DNA of 64,000 bases from an uncultured Tateyamaria sp. (GCF_947488715.1 NZ_CANLAG010000004.1:1-64000); one strand, 5' to 3'; counted from the first letter of the stretch, positions 52,046 through 61,281 are shown. A program made the numbers and translations. Notes: a model not told the origin generated them from the letters alone.

Positions 52046-53041
52046 TTACCCCACCGTACGCTCCATCGCGTTCGACCGCGCAATCAGGTCCACCCCCATC
52101 TGCGCCATCAGGTCCATGTAGTCGAGGCAAACCCAGTTCTCCGCGATCTGCCCACCCGCGCAGCGATAGAAATCCATCACCCGCAGCGTCAGCGCCTTGC
52201 CCGTCGCAGGCACCCCCAGATAGGCGCCGCGATGTGTCATCGTCATCGACGGCCAGCCCGAGATCGCGGCGTAATTCCCCTGTCCGATCCGGGCATAGTG
52301 ATTGCCCCCCTTGCGGTCCGGAAAGGCCGCCAGAAACGGCGCGCGGTGGTCCTGCACGAACCCGTCCCAGCGGTAGTTCGATCCCACTCCGCCGGGCCCG
52401 TACCACAGCATGTCGTCGGCCCAATATCCGCCCTCACCGGTCTGCCCCTTGGACGTGCCGGTGTTGGGGTCATAGACGTGCAAATCCCCCAGCATCGCCT
52501 CGATCAGATCAAGGCTCGCCGTCCCATCCCCGCCGGGCAGAATGCCATCATGGGTGGCCGGGCCGGGGAACAGCATCTCTGTCCCCAAAAGCCCGCCAAA
52601 CGGATCCCGCCCCGCCTGCCGCATCAGGTCCGGCAGGTCCAGGATCACCCGTGCCTCGACGATGCGCCCGTGCTCTATGCGGTAAAATTCACCCGACCGC
52701 AAAAACGCCAACCGATTCGATGGCGCAATCCCCAAGAGCGGCCCCGCAAACGTGCCCACATAATGCGTCACTGCCGCAATCCAGTTGCCCCCCTCCGCGC
52801 GCCGATTGGCCCCGGTGATGAAAATCTCATCACGCCGCCGTGCGTGCCGCAGTGCAGCGCGAAGTGGTGCAAAAACCGTCTCCCACGCCGCCGCGCGCCC
52901 GGCCACCTCATTCACGGGATGCGAGAAATAAAAGGCGCAATCGTCCGAAAATGCGTCCTCCAGCGCTCGCTGCGCTGCGGCATCATCCTCTGCCCAAATC
53001 CCGGTCAATGCGGCGTGGATGCGCCCGATATCATCGCTCAT
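52046..53041 (-). CDS. Two-domain NTF2/SnoaL-like protein, divergent member of the last cluster
   Basis: A 331-residue protein of two NTF2-like halves: 1-145 (GIWAEDDAAAQRALEDAFSD ... EFYRIEHGRIVEARVILDL) and 185-330. The second half carries LWYGPGGVGSNYRWDGFVQD, then GWPSMTMTHRGAYLGVPATG and ENWVCLDYMDLMAQMGVDLI. These segments recur in the genes at 61282 and 62283. NTF2-like enzymes can be isomerases, dehydratases or cyclases; no catalytic residue is assigned. It is divergent from the ABC operon and shares a 20-bp palindrome with it. The start MSDDIGRIH is chosen because upstream residues overlap that palindrome. Confidence 0.78.
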   Translation of the reverse strand: MSDDIGRIHAALTGIWAEDDAAAQRALEDAFSDDCAFYFSHPVNEVAGRAAAWETVFAPLRAALRHARRRDEIFITGANRRAEGGNWIAAVTHYVGTFAGPLLGIAPSNRLAFLRSGEFYRIEHGRIVEARVILDLPDLMRQAGRDPFGGLLGTEMLFPGPATHDGILPGGDGTASLDLIEAMLGDLHVYDPNTGTSKGQTGEGGYWADDMLWYGPGGVGSNYRWDGFVQDHRAPFLAAFPDRKGGNHYARIGQGNYAAISGWPSMTMTHRGAYLGVPATGKALTLRVMDFYRCAGGQIAENWVCLDYMDLMAQMGVDLIARSNAMERTVG

Positions 53042-53059
53042 CGTTTCAAAGCTCCCTGA

Positions 53060-53079
53060 TTTTGCACACGTGTGCAAAA
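53060..53079. promoter_or_regulatory. Perfect 20-bp CG-centred palindrome, candidate LacI-family operator
   Basis: TTTTGCACACGTGTGCAAAA is fully symmetric about C53069/G53070. It lies in the 101-bp region between divergent starts at 53041 and 53143. LacI-family sites are typically A/T-edged palindromes centred on CG, often before sugar ABC operons. No LacI gene is in the window; it may lie beyond the right edge. Confidence 0.8.
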
Positions 53080-53142
53080 AACAGTTGCCAAGCCGCGGTG
53101 CGGATGTCTAGCCTCAATCAACACGCCGTGACGGGGGACCCA

Positions 53143-54189
53143 ATGGCCGAAATCCAATTGCGCAATATCAACAAGCGGTGGGGCTCCTTTGTGGGCGTCG
53201 ACAACTTTGATCTGACCATCGCGGACGAGGAATTTCTGGTCCTGCTGGGTCCGTCAGGTTGCGGCAAAACGACGACGATGCGGATGATCGCCGGGCTCGA
53301 AGACGCGACAGATGGCGACATCATGATCGACGGCAAACGGGTTAACGATCTCGACCCCAAGGACCGCGATGTGGCGATGGTGTTCCAGTCCTACGGGCTC
53401 TATCCGCACCTCAACGTCTACGAGAACATCCGCTTCCCGCTCAAGGTGCGCAAGGTCGATCCGGCGACCCATGACGAACGGGTGCGCCGCGCCAGCGCGA
53501 TGGTGGAACTCGACGATTTCCTGCACCGCAAACCGGCGGAACTGTCGGGTGGCCAACGTCAGCGTGTGGCACTGGCCCGCGCCATTGTGCGCGAACCCAA
53601 CGTGTTCCTGATGGACGAGCCGCTGTCGAACCTCGATGCGAAACTGCGCGTGTCCACACGGGCGCAGATCAAAAACCTCAGCCACGAACTGAAAGTCACC
53701 ACCGTCTACGTGACCCACGACCAGATCGAGGCGATGACACTCGCCGACCGTGTGGTGGTGATGAAGCAGGGCAAGGTGCAACAGGTTGGAACGCCTACAG
53801 AAATTTACGATCACCCGGCCAATACCTTTGTCGCGTCCTTTATCGGATCACCAGCGATGAACCTGATGGAAGGCACCATGTCAGGCGGCACATTCACCGG
53901 CGACAACGTCTCGATCTCGGGGCTGTCAGTGCCGGACGGACCGGTCACCATGGGCTTCCGCGCCGAAGATGCCGAACTGGCCGAAACAGGTGGTGAAGTC
54001 TCTGCGCCGATCTACACGATCGAGCTGCTCGGTGACGCGACAATGTTGACCGTGCGCGCAGGCGGCCAGTTGGTTTCGGTCAAGGCACACAAGGAATACC
54101 GGGCCGAGATCGGGGACCCCGTCTCGTTCCGCGTACCGGCGGGCATCTGCCACGCCTTCTCTTCCTCCACCGGCGAGCGCATCGCCTGA
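53143..54189 (+). CDS. Carbohydrate-type ABC transporter ATP-binding protein (UgpC/MalK-like)
   Basis: A 348-residue cytosolic ATPase of the CUT1 importer class. Walker A is GPSGCGKTT (36-44), the Q-loop MVFQSYGLYPHLNV follows, the signature is LSGGQRQRVA (134-143), Walker B is VFLMDEP (154-160) and the H-loop is VYVTHDQ. The C-terminal regulatory OB domain (from about 240) includes GFRAEDAELAE and MLTVRAGGQLVSVKAHKEY. GGGGGACCC precedes the ATG. First gene of the rightward catabolic operon. Confidence 0.95.
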   Translation: MAEIQLRNINKRWGSFVGVDNFDLTIADEEFLVLLGPSGCGKTTTMRMIAGLEDATDGDIMIDGKRVNDLDPKDRDVAMVFQSYGLYPHLNVYENIRFPLKVRKVDPATHDERVRRASAMVELDDFLHRKPAELSGGQRQRVALARAIVREPNVFLMDEPLSNLDAKLRVSTRAQIKNLSHELKVTTVYVTHDQIEAMTLADRVVVMKQGKVQQVGTPTEIYDHPANTFVASFIGSPAMNLMEGTMSGGTFTGDNVSISGLSVPDGPVTMGFRAEDAELAETGGEVSAPIYTIELLGDATMLTVRAGGQLVSVKAHKEYRAEIGDPVSFRVPAGICHAFSSSTGERIA

Positions 54190-54292
54190 GGAAAACCGCC
54201 CAGCCGCGCGGGGGCACCCACGGGGCCGGGCCAATCAAGCCGGTGCAGGCTTGCAAGATGCACTGGCGTCAAACGCAACAGGGAGTTTGCAT

Positions 54293-55513
54293 ATGTACTT
54301 GAAGAAACTGGCACTGGCGGGCGTTGTCTCGTTGATGGGCACGTCGGCTTTTGCCGCCTGCGCCTATGAGAACGATGTGCCGCTGAAGTCGCTGAGCGCG
54401 GGCTTTGAAGCATGGAAAGCCGTCACGGACGCTATGGCGGAGTGCGGCAATTTCCAGGCCGAGCTGGATCAGGAATTCCGCACCAAACAGCCCGCCGCAT
54501 TTGAGGCGAACCCGTCGCTCTACCACATTGGTGGCGTGTCCAACGGCACTGTGACGCCGCTGTTGAACGCGGGCACCATCCGTCCGCTGGACGATCTGGT
54601 CGCCAAGTATGGTCAGAACCTCTCGCCCAACCAGTTGATCAAGGTTGACGGCAAGACAATGGCCATCGCCATGATGGTGAACACACAGCACCTGATGTAC
54701 CGCGAAGACATCTTTGCCGATCTGGGCATCGCGACACCTACGTCCTGGGACGAAGTGTTCGCCGCCGCTGAAAAGATCAAGGCGGCAGGTGTCGTGGACC
54801 ACGCCATTGGCGCCACGATGAAGTCCGGCTGGAACCTCGCGCAGGAATTCGTGAACATGTACCCCGGCTTTGGCGGTGCGTTCTTCAACGCGGACAACAC
54901 CACGGCGGTCAATTCCGACGCGGGTGTCAAGGCGCTGGAAACAATGGCGAAAACGCTGGCGTACACCGATCCTGAAGTGCTGGTAAGCGACTCCACCTAC
55001 GTGCAGCAGCAGTTCCAGCAGGGCAAGATCGCCATGTCGAACCTGTGGGCCAGCCGTGCCGGTGCCATGAACGACGAAAACGAAAGCTCGGTTGTGGGCA
55101 AGGTCAAGATGGCCGCAGCCCCCATTGCCATGGACGGCGGCGCGCCTGCGACGACCCTGTGGTGGGACGGTATCGTGATCGCCGCGAACATCACCGACGA
55201 AGAGGCTGATGCCGCGTTCCGTCTGGCGATGGAAGGTCTGGACGAAGAGATGGTCAAGGCCAACAACGAAGCCGCGATCTGGCTGGTCAAAGGCTATGAG
55301 CCCGGCCCGCTGGCCGCAGGTGCCATTGCCACTGCAACGGCCACTCCGTCCGCACCGCCATACCCGTCGACCACTCAGATGGGTCTGTTGCACACGGCGC
55401 TGGGCAACGAACTGCCTGCGTTCCTGACAGGTGACCGCGACGCGGCCGCCACGCTGGTCGCCGTCGAAGAAGCCTATACCACGTCGGCCAAAGAGGCCGG
55501 TGTGCTCGAGTAA
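54293..55513 (+). CDS. ABC transporter periplasmic solute-binding protein (sugar type)
   Basis: A 406-residue extracellular solute-binding protein, family 1. The signal peptide is MYLKKLALAGVVSLMGTSAF, cleaved near AFAACAY. Mature features: GFEAWKAVTDAMAECGNFQA in lobe 1, the NTQHLMYREDIFADLGIATP hinge region typical of sugar-binding proteins, and TTLWWDGIVIAANI with aromatic residues that could stack on a ring or polyol. GGGAGTTTGCAT precedes the ATG. Ligand is unknown. It delivers to the permeases at 57073 and 58129. Confidence 0.92.
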   Translation: MYLKKLALAGVVSLMGTSAFAACAYENDVPLKSLSAGFEAWKAVTDAMAECGNFQAELDQEFRTKQPAAFEANPSLYHIGGVSNGTVTPLLNAGTIRPLDDLVAKYGQNLSPNQLIKVDGKTMAIAMMVNTQHLMYREDIFADLGIATPTSWDEVFAAAEKIKAAGVVDHAIGATMKSGWNLAQEFVNMYPGFGGAFFNADNTTAVNSDAGVKALETMAKTLAYTDPEVLVSDSTYVQQQFQQGKIAMSNLWASRAGAMNDENESSVVGKVKMAAAPIAMDGGAPATTLWWDGIVIAANITDEEADAAFRLAMEGLDEEMVKANNEAAIWLVKGYEPGPLAAGAIATATATPSAPPYPSTTQMGLLHTALGNELPAFLTGDRDAAATLVAVEEAYTTSAKEAGVLE

Positions 55514-55570
55514 GGCACACGCAGGGCTGGCCGGGGAAACACCCGGCCAGCCCGATGTTGCGGGGACAAG

Positions 55571-57076
55571 ATGCAAACCGAATTTGACCATATTGTTGTG
55601 GGCGGTGGCTCTGCTGGATGCGCGGTGGCTGCGCGTCTTGCCGAACGACCGGGCGCACGCGTCTGTGTGATCGAGGCGGGGCCGTCGGATGCTGACATCC
55701 GGGTCAAGGTGCCATTTGGTCTGGTGCATTTGCTGGGGTCGGACCGGCGCAACTGGAAACGCCAGACGGTGCCGATGGCCGCAGCGGGCGGGCGTCGTGT
55801 GTCGGTGCCACGCGGGCGGATGCTGGGCGGGTCGGGGTCGATCAACTCGATGGTCTGGTTTCGCGGGACCCGCGCAGATTTTGACGCCTGGGCCTTGCCC
55901 GGCTGGGATGCCGACACTGTGTGGGACGCCTTTGATGCCGTCGAGGCGCGCATGACGCCCACCCGTTTGCCGCATCCCCACAGCCTGTCTAATGCGTTTG
56001 GTGAGTTGTTTGCCGCCAACGATCCGGGCGCGCCACCCACACCCGAACGCCAGAGCGCGGGCGTCTTTCACACCAACATGCGCAATGGCGCGCGGTGGTC
56101 GGCTGCGGACGGGTTCCTGCGTCCGTCTGGTGCCGATGTCCTGACCGGCGCTGAGGTGGACCATGTGACCTTTGACGGGGCGCGTGCCACGGGTGTGGTG
56201 CTGCGCGATGGCCGCACCCTGCGCGCGCTTGCGGGTGTTGTCCTGTCAGCGGGCAGTATCGAGAGCCCGATGATCCTGATGCGGTCGGGTATTGGCCCCG
56301 CCGCAGACCTCAAAGCCGCCGGGATCGAAGTTCAAGTCGATGCACCCGGCGTGGGTGATAACCTGCATGACCATCCGGGCTTTGGCCTGCATTTCAAAGG
56401 GCGCGGGTCGGGCTATGGCCTGACGCTGGGCCAGTTGCCTGCCTGGGCGGTGTCGCCGCTGCAGTGGCTTATGACGCGGTCGGGGCGGCTGGCCTCCAAC
56501 ACGGTTGAGGCGGGCGCGTTCTATAGTGTGACCGACAGCGCGGTGCCTGAAGTCCAGACACATTTCCTGCCGTTTCTGATGGGTTGGCAGGGGAGGTCGA
56601 TCATCTGGGGTGCGGGGTATTTCGCCGATGTCTGCCTGTGCCAACCACGATCGCGCGGGCGCTTGCGCATCGGGCCGGATACACACGCACCGCTGATTGA
56701 TCTGAACCTCTTTGGCGACGAACGGGACCTCGACATGATGACGGCCGCTGTTGCGCGGCTGCGCACGTTGTTGGAGCGGGCCGCATTTGGATCCCGCCGC
56801 GCGCCAGAGATGTTTCCCGGCCCAGATGTCACCGGCGAAGCCCTGCGCGAGACGATCCGCACCCGCGCCGGAACCGCCTATCACCCCGTGGGCACTGTTG
56901 CCCTGGGCGGGCCGCTGGATGCGCTTGGCGCTGTCAAAGGGGTCAGCAACCTGTGGGTTGCCGATGCCAGTGTTATGCCACGCATCACCAGCGCCAACAC
57001 CAATGCCCCGTCGATGATGATCGGCTGGCAGATCGGTGGCCACGTTGCCGCCCACGCAAAAAGGAACGCCGCATGA
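55571..57076 (+). CDS. GMC-family oxidoreductase (choline dehydrogenase-like)
   Basis: A 501-residue FAD enzyme oxidising an alcohol or polyol. The ADP-binding motif is VVGGGSAGCAVAARL (9-23), followed by the GMC signature RGRMLGGSGSINSMVWFRGT. The second signature is LSAGSIESPMILMRSGIG. The catalytic His is in GTAYHPVGTVALGG, and the final ITSANTNAPSMMIGWQIG holds the Asn partner. GGGGACAAG precedes the ATG. It lies between the binding-protein and permease genes, so it probably acts on the imported compound. Its stop overlaps the permease start by ATGA. Confidence 0.92.
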   Translation: MQTEFDHIVVGGGSAGCAVAARLAERPGARVCVIEAGPSDADIRVKVPFGLVHLLGSDRRNWKRQTVPMAAAGGRRVSVPRGRMLGGSGSINSMVWFRGTRADFDAWALPGWDADTVWDAFDAVEARMTPTRLPHPHSLSNAFGELFAANDPGAPPTPERQSAGVFHTNMRNGARWSAADGFLRPSGADVLTGAEVDHVTFDGARATGVVLRDGRTLRALAGVVLSAGSIESPMILMRSGIGPAADLKAAGIEVQVDAPGVGDNLHDHPGFGLHFKGRGSGYGLTLGQLPAWAVSPLQWLMTRSGRLASNTVEAGAFYSVTDSAVPEVQTHFLPFLMGWQGRSIIWGAGYFADVCLCQPRSRGRLRIGPDTHAPLIDLNLFGDERDLDMMTAAVARLRTLLERAAFGSRRAPEMFPGPDVTGEALRETIRTRAGTAYHPVGTVALGGPLDALGAVKGVSNLWVADASVMPRITSANTNAPSMMIGWQIGGHVAAHAKRNAA

Positions 57077-58101
57077 AGTTCAAAACCTTCTTCTGGTTCG
57101 TTGGCCCGTCGGTCTTCATGATGTTGCTGTTCATCGCCGCCCCGCTGGTGTCGGTGTTCATCCAGTCGTTTCAGGTCACGCAACCGATCATGCAGCAGAT
57201 CGAGGTCGAGACTTGCACGCCGGGTTTCCTGACGCAGACCTGTACAACCGAGGTCAAAACAGTGCCGGTCATCGACGAGGTAACCGGCAAGACGCAGACC
57301 ACCACCGAATGGGTGGGTTTGCAGAGCTATCGCAACGTCCTGCAAATGGACAAGGTCTGGGCCGCACTGGGGTCGGGCAACTGGGGCGATATCCTGCAAA
57401 TCGACTTTTGGAAGGCGCTGCGGTTCACGCTCAGCTTTACGCTGTTCACGCTGCCGCTCGTGATTGGGGTGGGCCTGTTGATTGCGCTGGCGGTGAACAA
57501 CGCCGCGCGCAGCCTGCGCGGGCCGGTGATCTTTATCTCGCTCTTGCCATTCATCATCACGCCGGTGATCGGGTCACTGTCGATCTACTGGCTGTTTGTC
57601 GGCGACGGTATTCTGACGGCGACGCTGGAACGCTGGACGGGTCAGGACATCGCGATGTTCGCCCAAAGCTGGACCATCGAGATGCTGATGTATTTCTACA
57701 GGGTCTGGCACGTGGCGCCCTTTGCCTTTGTGATCTTCTATGCGGGCCTGCAGACGGTGAACATGGACACGCTGGAATCTGCGATCATCGACGGGGCCAA
57801 CCGGTTCGAGCGGCTGCGCTATGTGATCGTGCCGCATCTGATGCCGTTGATCATTTTTATCGCGCTTATTCACCTGATGGACTGCTACCGCGTGTTCGAG
57901 GAAATCGTCGGCTTCCGCAGCCAGGCGCATGTGATCTCGCTTCAGTGGCTGACCTTTGATTTCCTGACACCGGACGATGCGGGCAACCGTGCCATCAGCC
58001 GGGCATCGGCCAGCGCCATGCTCACCATGATTGGCATTGTGGTCCTGCTGGTCCTGCCACTGCGCCGCACCTGGCGCGACCACAAGGGAGGGGCGCACTG
58101 A
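57073..58101 (+). CDS. ABC transporter permease 1 (sugar type)
   Basis: A 342-residue MalF-like inner-membrane subunit. Helix 1 is FKTFFWFVGPSVFMMLLFIA. A periplasmic loop follows (about 40-100) containing two Cys in ETCTPGFLTQTC. Further helices and the EAA coupling loop ESAIIDGANRFERLRYVIVP come after, contacting the ATPase at 53143. The ATG overlaps the GMC stop. The pair of loop cysteines may form a disulfide. Confidence 0.92.
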   Translation: MKFKTFFWFVGPSVFMMLLFIAAPLVSVFIQSFQVTQPIMQQIEVETCTPGFLTQTCTTEVKTVPVIDEVTGKTQTTTEWVGLQSYRNVLQMDKVWAALGSGNWGDILQIDFWKALRFTLSFTLFTLPLVIGVGLLIALAVNNAARSLRGPVIFISLLPFIITPVIGSLSIYWLFVGDGILTATLERWTGQDIAMFAQSWTIEMLMYFYRVWHVAPFAFVIFYAGLQTVNMDTLESAIIDGANRFERLRYVIVPHLMPLIIFIALIHLMDCYRVFEEIVGFRSQAHVISLQWLTFDFLTPDDAGNRAISRASASAMLTMIGIVVLLVLPLRRTWRDHKGGAH

Positions 58102-58128
58102 TGCGGTATCTCCAAGGGAGCGTTGACC

Positions 58129-59283
58129 ATGTCGAGTAAAGCCACCGCACAGCCATTGTCGCTGAAAATTGCATCCGGCGCGTTTCTCGCCTTTTGGTGC
58201 GTGCTTGCGGCCTTTCCCATCGTGTGGATTGCCGTGATGAGTGTGAAATCCCCGCGCGACGCCTTTGCGGCCAGCGCGTGGGATGTGATCACCGGGCCAG
58301 CCACGCGCGCAGCGGGCAACGGGCTAAGTGTTCTGGACATCATTGTCGGGCTCGCGTTCCTCTACTTTGCGATCCGCTGGGCCTTTACCCGCCTGCCGGG
58401 GCTGGTCGCGCGCTTTGCGCCGCCCGGACTGATCGTGCTGGGGTGGCTGGTGGGGGCCGCGGCCTATGGCCTGGTGTTTGTGCTGCTGTTCTTTGGCGTG
58501 CTGCCTGCCGTGATGGACGTCATCAATGGCATCGCGGGGCCGCTGGGCACGCCCGTGCTGGGCCTTACGACTGAACACTATGTCGCCGTTTGGGGTGAGA
58601 ACCAGTTTTACCGCAACTTCATGAACTCGATGATCGTGACGGCGGGTGTTGTGACCATCTCGCTCACCGTGGGGACGCTGGCGGGCTACGGTCTGGCGCG
58701 GTCCGGGTCGAACCTCGCGTTCTGGCTGCTGATCCTCGCGCTTGTGTTCCGCGCACTGCCGCACTCGGTGCTGGTGGCGGGCTATCTGCCGTGGTTCATC
58801 AACTCGGCTGAAATCCTGCGCCCGATCTTCGGTGAACTGTCGCCGACACTCTATGGTCAGCCCTGGGCGGTGATTGCCGTGCTGGTGTCGATCAACCAGC
58901 CCTTTACGATCTGGATGCTGCGGTCGTTCTTTCAGAACATCCCGGCTGAACTGGATGAGGCCGCGCGCGTCGATGGCTGTTCGCACTTTCAGGCTTTCCG
59001 CCGGGTGATCATGCCGGTCATGTGGCCGGGGGTGATCACAACGGGGCTCTTTTCCTTCCTGTTGGGGTATAACGATTTCCTTGTGACGTCGCTGTTGCTG
59101 GATGCGCAGAACCAGACGATGGTTCCGGCCATTGCAGGGTACTTCAACCGTGAAACCACCACGACCGATCAGGTCGAAGCGGTGGCGGCGGCGGTGTCGA
59201 TCACAGCACCCCTGTTCCTGCTCGTGATGGTGTTCCAGCGCCAGATCGTCAGCGGCCTGACCGCCGGCGCGGTCAAGGGCTGA
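58129..59283 (+). CDS. ABC transporter permease 2 (sugar type)
   Basis: A 384-residue MalG-like subunit. It has an insertion compared with usual 280-residue members: two extra hydrophobic segments between residues 60 and 130 (LDIIVGLAFLYFAIRWAFTR and LIVLGWLVGAAAYGLVFVLL). The canonical part follows, with NSMIVTAGVVTISLTVGTLA and the EAA loop AELDEAARVDGCSHFQAFRR. AAGGGAGCGTTGACC precedes the ATG; TTG at 58123 is less likely. It completes the importer. Confidence 0.9.
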   Translation: MSSKATAQPLSLKIASGAFLAFWCVLAAFPIVWIAVMSVKSPRDAFAASAWDVITGPATRAAGNGLSVLDIIVGLAFLYFAIRWAFTRLPGLVARFAPPGLIVLGWLVGAAAYGLVFVLLFFGVLPAVMDVINGIAGPLGTPVLGLTTEHYVAVWGENQFYRNFMNSMIVTAGVVTISLTVGTLAGYGLARSGSNLAFWLLILALVFRALPHSVLVAGYLPWFINSAEILRPIFGELSPTLYGQPWAVIAVLVSINQPFTIWMLRSFFQNIPAELDEAARVDGCSHFQAFRRVIMPVMWPGVITTGLFSFLLGYNDFLVTSLLLDAQNQTMVPAIAGYFNRETTTTDQVEAVAAAVSITAPLFLLVMVFQRQIVSGLTAGAVKG

Positions 59284-59304
59284 TGAGCAGCGCGTCACGA
59301 TCCG

Positions 59305-59326
59305 GCCGGATGCAGCGGCATCCGGC
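59305..59326. other. Hairpin GCCGGATGC-AGCG-GCATCCGGC after the permease genes
   Basis: A perfect 9-bp stem with a 4-nt loop, 22 bp after the permease 2 stop. No T-run follows. It could stabilise the upstream importer mRNA at a processing point, the usual role of such intra-operon hairpins. Confidence 0.7.
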
Positions 59327-59347
59327 ATTGAACCGGATGCCTCGGGA

Positions 59348-59399
59348 TTTCATCTGCATCTGCGTTGCTTCGCCAACGCAGATGACATTCCAGATGAAA
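59348..59399. other. Nested stem-loop just upstream of the small SnoaL gene
   Basis: Outer arms TTTCATCTG (59348-59356) and CAGATGAAA (59391-59399). Inner arms CATCTGCGTTG (59357-59367) and CAACGCAGATG (59374-59384). Loop CTTCGC, bulge ACATTC on the 3' side. It ends 11 bp before the ATG at 59410, so it may control translation or mRNA processing. Confidence 0.72.
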
Positions 59400-59409
59400 G
59401 GATGATCCC

Positions 59410-59940
59410 ATGAAAGGATCCCGACCCGAACAAGCGGTTCTGACCCGCGACACCGACATGACCAAGACCGACGCCACCCGCGCGGTGATCGAAGGCATGG
59501 TCGACGGACTGAATGACCACCGTATTGACGACATTGGCCAGTTCTTTGCCCAATCCTTCCGCTGGATGGGCAACACCGGCTGCGGCACCAAGACGGGGCT
59601 GCAAGAGTTCCAGGACAATTGGCAGCGCCCCTTTCAGGCGGCGTTTTCCGACAAGGTCTGCGTGGACGAGGCGCGCCTTTACATGGGCGAGTGGGCCGCG
59701 GCCTTTGGCCGTCAGGAGGCCACGCATTCCGGCACATTCATGGGCATCGCGCCCACCGGCAAGCGGATCGAGATCCGCTACATGGACTTTTGGAAAGTCG
59801 AAGAGGACCGCATCACCGACAACTACGTGATGGTCGATTTTCCCCACGTGCTCGCCCAGCTGGGGCGGGACGTTTTTGATGGCGAGGGCTGGGAGGCCTT
59901 CGATCGCGGCGAGAAGACCCCGCCGCGTCCCGATAACTGA
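59410..59940 (+). CDS. Single-domain SnoaL/ester cyclase-like protein
   Basis: A 176-residue NTF2-fold protein: VIEGMVDGLNDHRIDDIGQF, the WMGNTGCGTKTGLQEFQDNW segment, then GTFMGIAPTGKRIEIRYMDF and the end motif NYVMVDFPHVLAQLGRDVFD. That end motif resembles the ENWV..D.......GVD motif of the two-domain NTF2 proteins nearby. SnoaL proteins catalyse aldol or hydration chemistry without cofactors. AAAGGATGATCCC precedes the ATG; ATG at 59458 (MTKTDATRA) is an alternative. It follows the stem-loops and precedes the HpsN-like gene by 9 bp. Confidence 0.8.
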   Translation: MKGSRPEQAVLTRDTDMTKTDATRAVIEGMVDGLNDHRIDDIGQFFAQSFRWMGNTGCGTKTGLQEFQDNWQRPFQAAFSDKVCVDEARLYMGEWAAAFGRQEATHSGTFMGIAPTGKRIEIRYMDFWKVEEDRITDNYVMVDFPHVLAQLGRDVFDGEGWEAFDRGEKTPPRPDN

Positions 59941-59949
59941 GGTGACGAG

Positions 59950-61278
59950 ATGACAATTGAGTATTTGAAGCGCGGCAAGCCAGAGGCGGAGCGGGCCGAA
60001 GACGACGCCAAGACACGGGCCATCGTCGAGGCAACGCTTGCCGATATCGAGGCGCGCGGCGACGCGGCGGTGCGCGATCTGTCGGAGAAATTCGACAGCT
60101 ACAGCCCCGACAGCTTTCGGCTGAGCCTCGCGGAAATCGAGGCGCTGATCGACGAGCTGACCCCGCGCGAGCTGGAGGATATCAAGTTCGCGCAACAGCA
60201 GGTGCGCGACTTTGCGCAGGCGCAGCGCGACTCGATGCTGGATATCGAGGTTGAGACGATGCCGGGTGTGATCCTTGGGCACAAGAACATCCCCGTGCAG
60301 TCCGTGGGCTGCTACGTGCCGGGGGGCAAGTTCCCCATGGTCGCCAGCGCCCACATGTCCGTCGCCACCGCATCCGTCGCGGGTGTCCCGCGCATCATCG
60401 CCTGCACGCCGCCCTGGCAGGGCAAGCCCAACGCGGCGGTGATCGCCGCCATGCACCTCGGTGGCGCGCATGAGATTTACGTGATGGGCGGCATTCAGGC
60501 CGTGGGGGCCATGGCCATCGGCACCGAGACGATTGACCCCGTGCACATGCTTGTGGGGCCCGGCAACGCCTTTGTCGCCGAGGCCAAGCGCCAGCTGTTT
60601 GGTCGCGTGGGCATCGACCTCTTTGCCGGCCCCACCGAGACGATGGTGATCGCGGACGACACGGTGGACGCCGAGATGTGCGCCACCGATCTGCTGGGAC
60701 AGGCCGAGCACGGTTACAACTCACCCGCCGTCCTGCTGACCAATTCGCGCAAGCTGGCCGATGACACGGCGGCAGAGATCGAGCGCATCCTGACCATCCT
60801 GCCCACCGCCGACACAGCGCGCAAAAGCTGGGAGGACTATGGCGAGATCATCCTGTGCGACACCTATGACGAAATGCTGGCCGTGGCGGATGATGTCGCC
60901 TCCGAGCACGTACAGGTGATGACCGACCGCGACGACTGGTTCCTGGAGCACATGACCTGCTACGGCGCGCTGTTCCTTGGACCGCGCACCAATGTTGCCA
61001 ATGGGGACAAGGTGATCGGCACCAACCACACCCTGCCCACCAAGAAGGCGGGGCGCTATACGGGCGGTCTGTGGGTTGGCAAATACCTCAAGACACACAG
61101 CTATCAAAAGGTCACCACCGACGAGGCTGCCGCCGAGATCGGGGCCTATGGCTCGCGGCTGTGCATGCTCGAAGGGTTCGTGGGCCACGCCGAACAGTGC
61201 AACCTGCGGGTCCGGCGCTATGGCGGCATCAATGTCCCTTACGGTGAGGGCGCGCCTGCGCGCGACGCCGCGGAGTAG
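59950..61278 (+). CDS. HpsN-like (histidinol dehydrogenase family) NAD-dependent dehydrogenase
   Basis: A 442-residue zinc dehydrogenase of the HisD family. The start [14 protein letters not shown] and the segment [15 protein letters not shown] resemble HpsN, the sulfopropanediol 3-dehydrogenase of Roseobacters, more than HisD of histidine synthesis. Zinc and catalytic residues appear kept: Gln and His in QAEHG, the EH pair in ASEHVQVMT, and His in [11 protein letters not shown] contact [20 protein letters not shown] is present. The family oxidises an alcohol through the aldehyde to the acid. GAGGTGACGAG precedes the ATG. Context with an importer and oxidoreductases supports a catabolic substrate such as a diol or polyol. 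Confidence 0.85.
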   Translation: MTIEYLKRGKPEAERAEDDAKTRAIVEATLADIEARGDAAVRDLSEKFDSYSPDSFRLSLAEIEALIDELTPRELEDIKFAQQQVRDFAQAQRDSMLDIEVETMPGVILGHKNIPVQSVGCYVPGGKFPMVASAHMSVATASVAGVPRIIACTPPWQGKPNAAVIAAMHLGGAHEIYVMGGIQAVGAMAIGTETIDPVHMLVGPGNAFVAEAKRQLFGRVGIDLFAGPTETMVIADDTVDAEMCATDLLGQAEHGYNSPAVLLTNSRKLADDTAAEIERILTILPTADTARKSWEDYGEIILCDTYDEMLAVADDVASEHVQVMTDRDDWFLEHMTCYGALFLGPRTNVANGDKVIGTNHTLPTKKAGRYTGGLWVGKYLKTHSYQKVTTDEAAAEIGAYGSRLCMLEGFVGHAEQCNLRVRRYGGINVPYGEGAPARDAAE

Positions 61279-61281
61279 CCA

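Noticed and set aside
54269-56164. A 631-codon minus-strand frame opposite the solute-binding protein and GMC genes
   Set aside because: Spans two real genes and their spacer without any family motif.
59950-61278. Naming the zinc dehydrogenase hisD for histidine synthesis
   Set aside because: The neighbours are catabolic and the sequence looks closer to HpsN; no his genes are adjacent.
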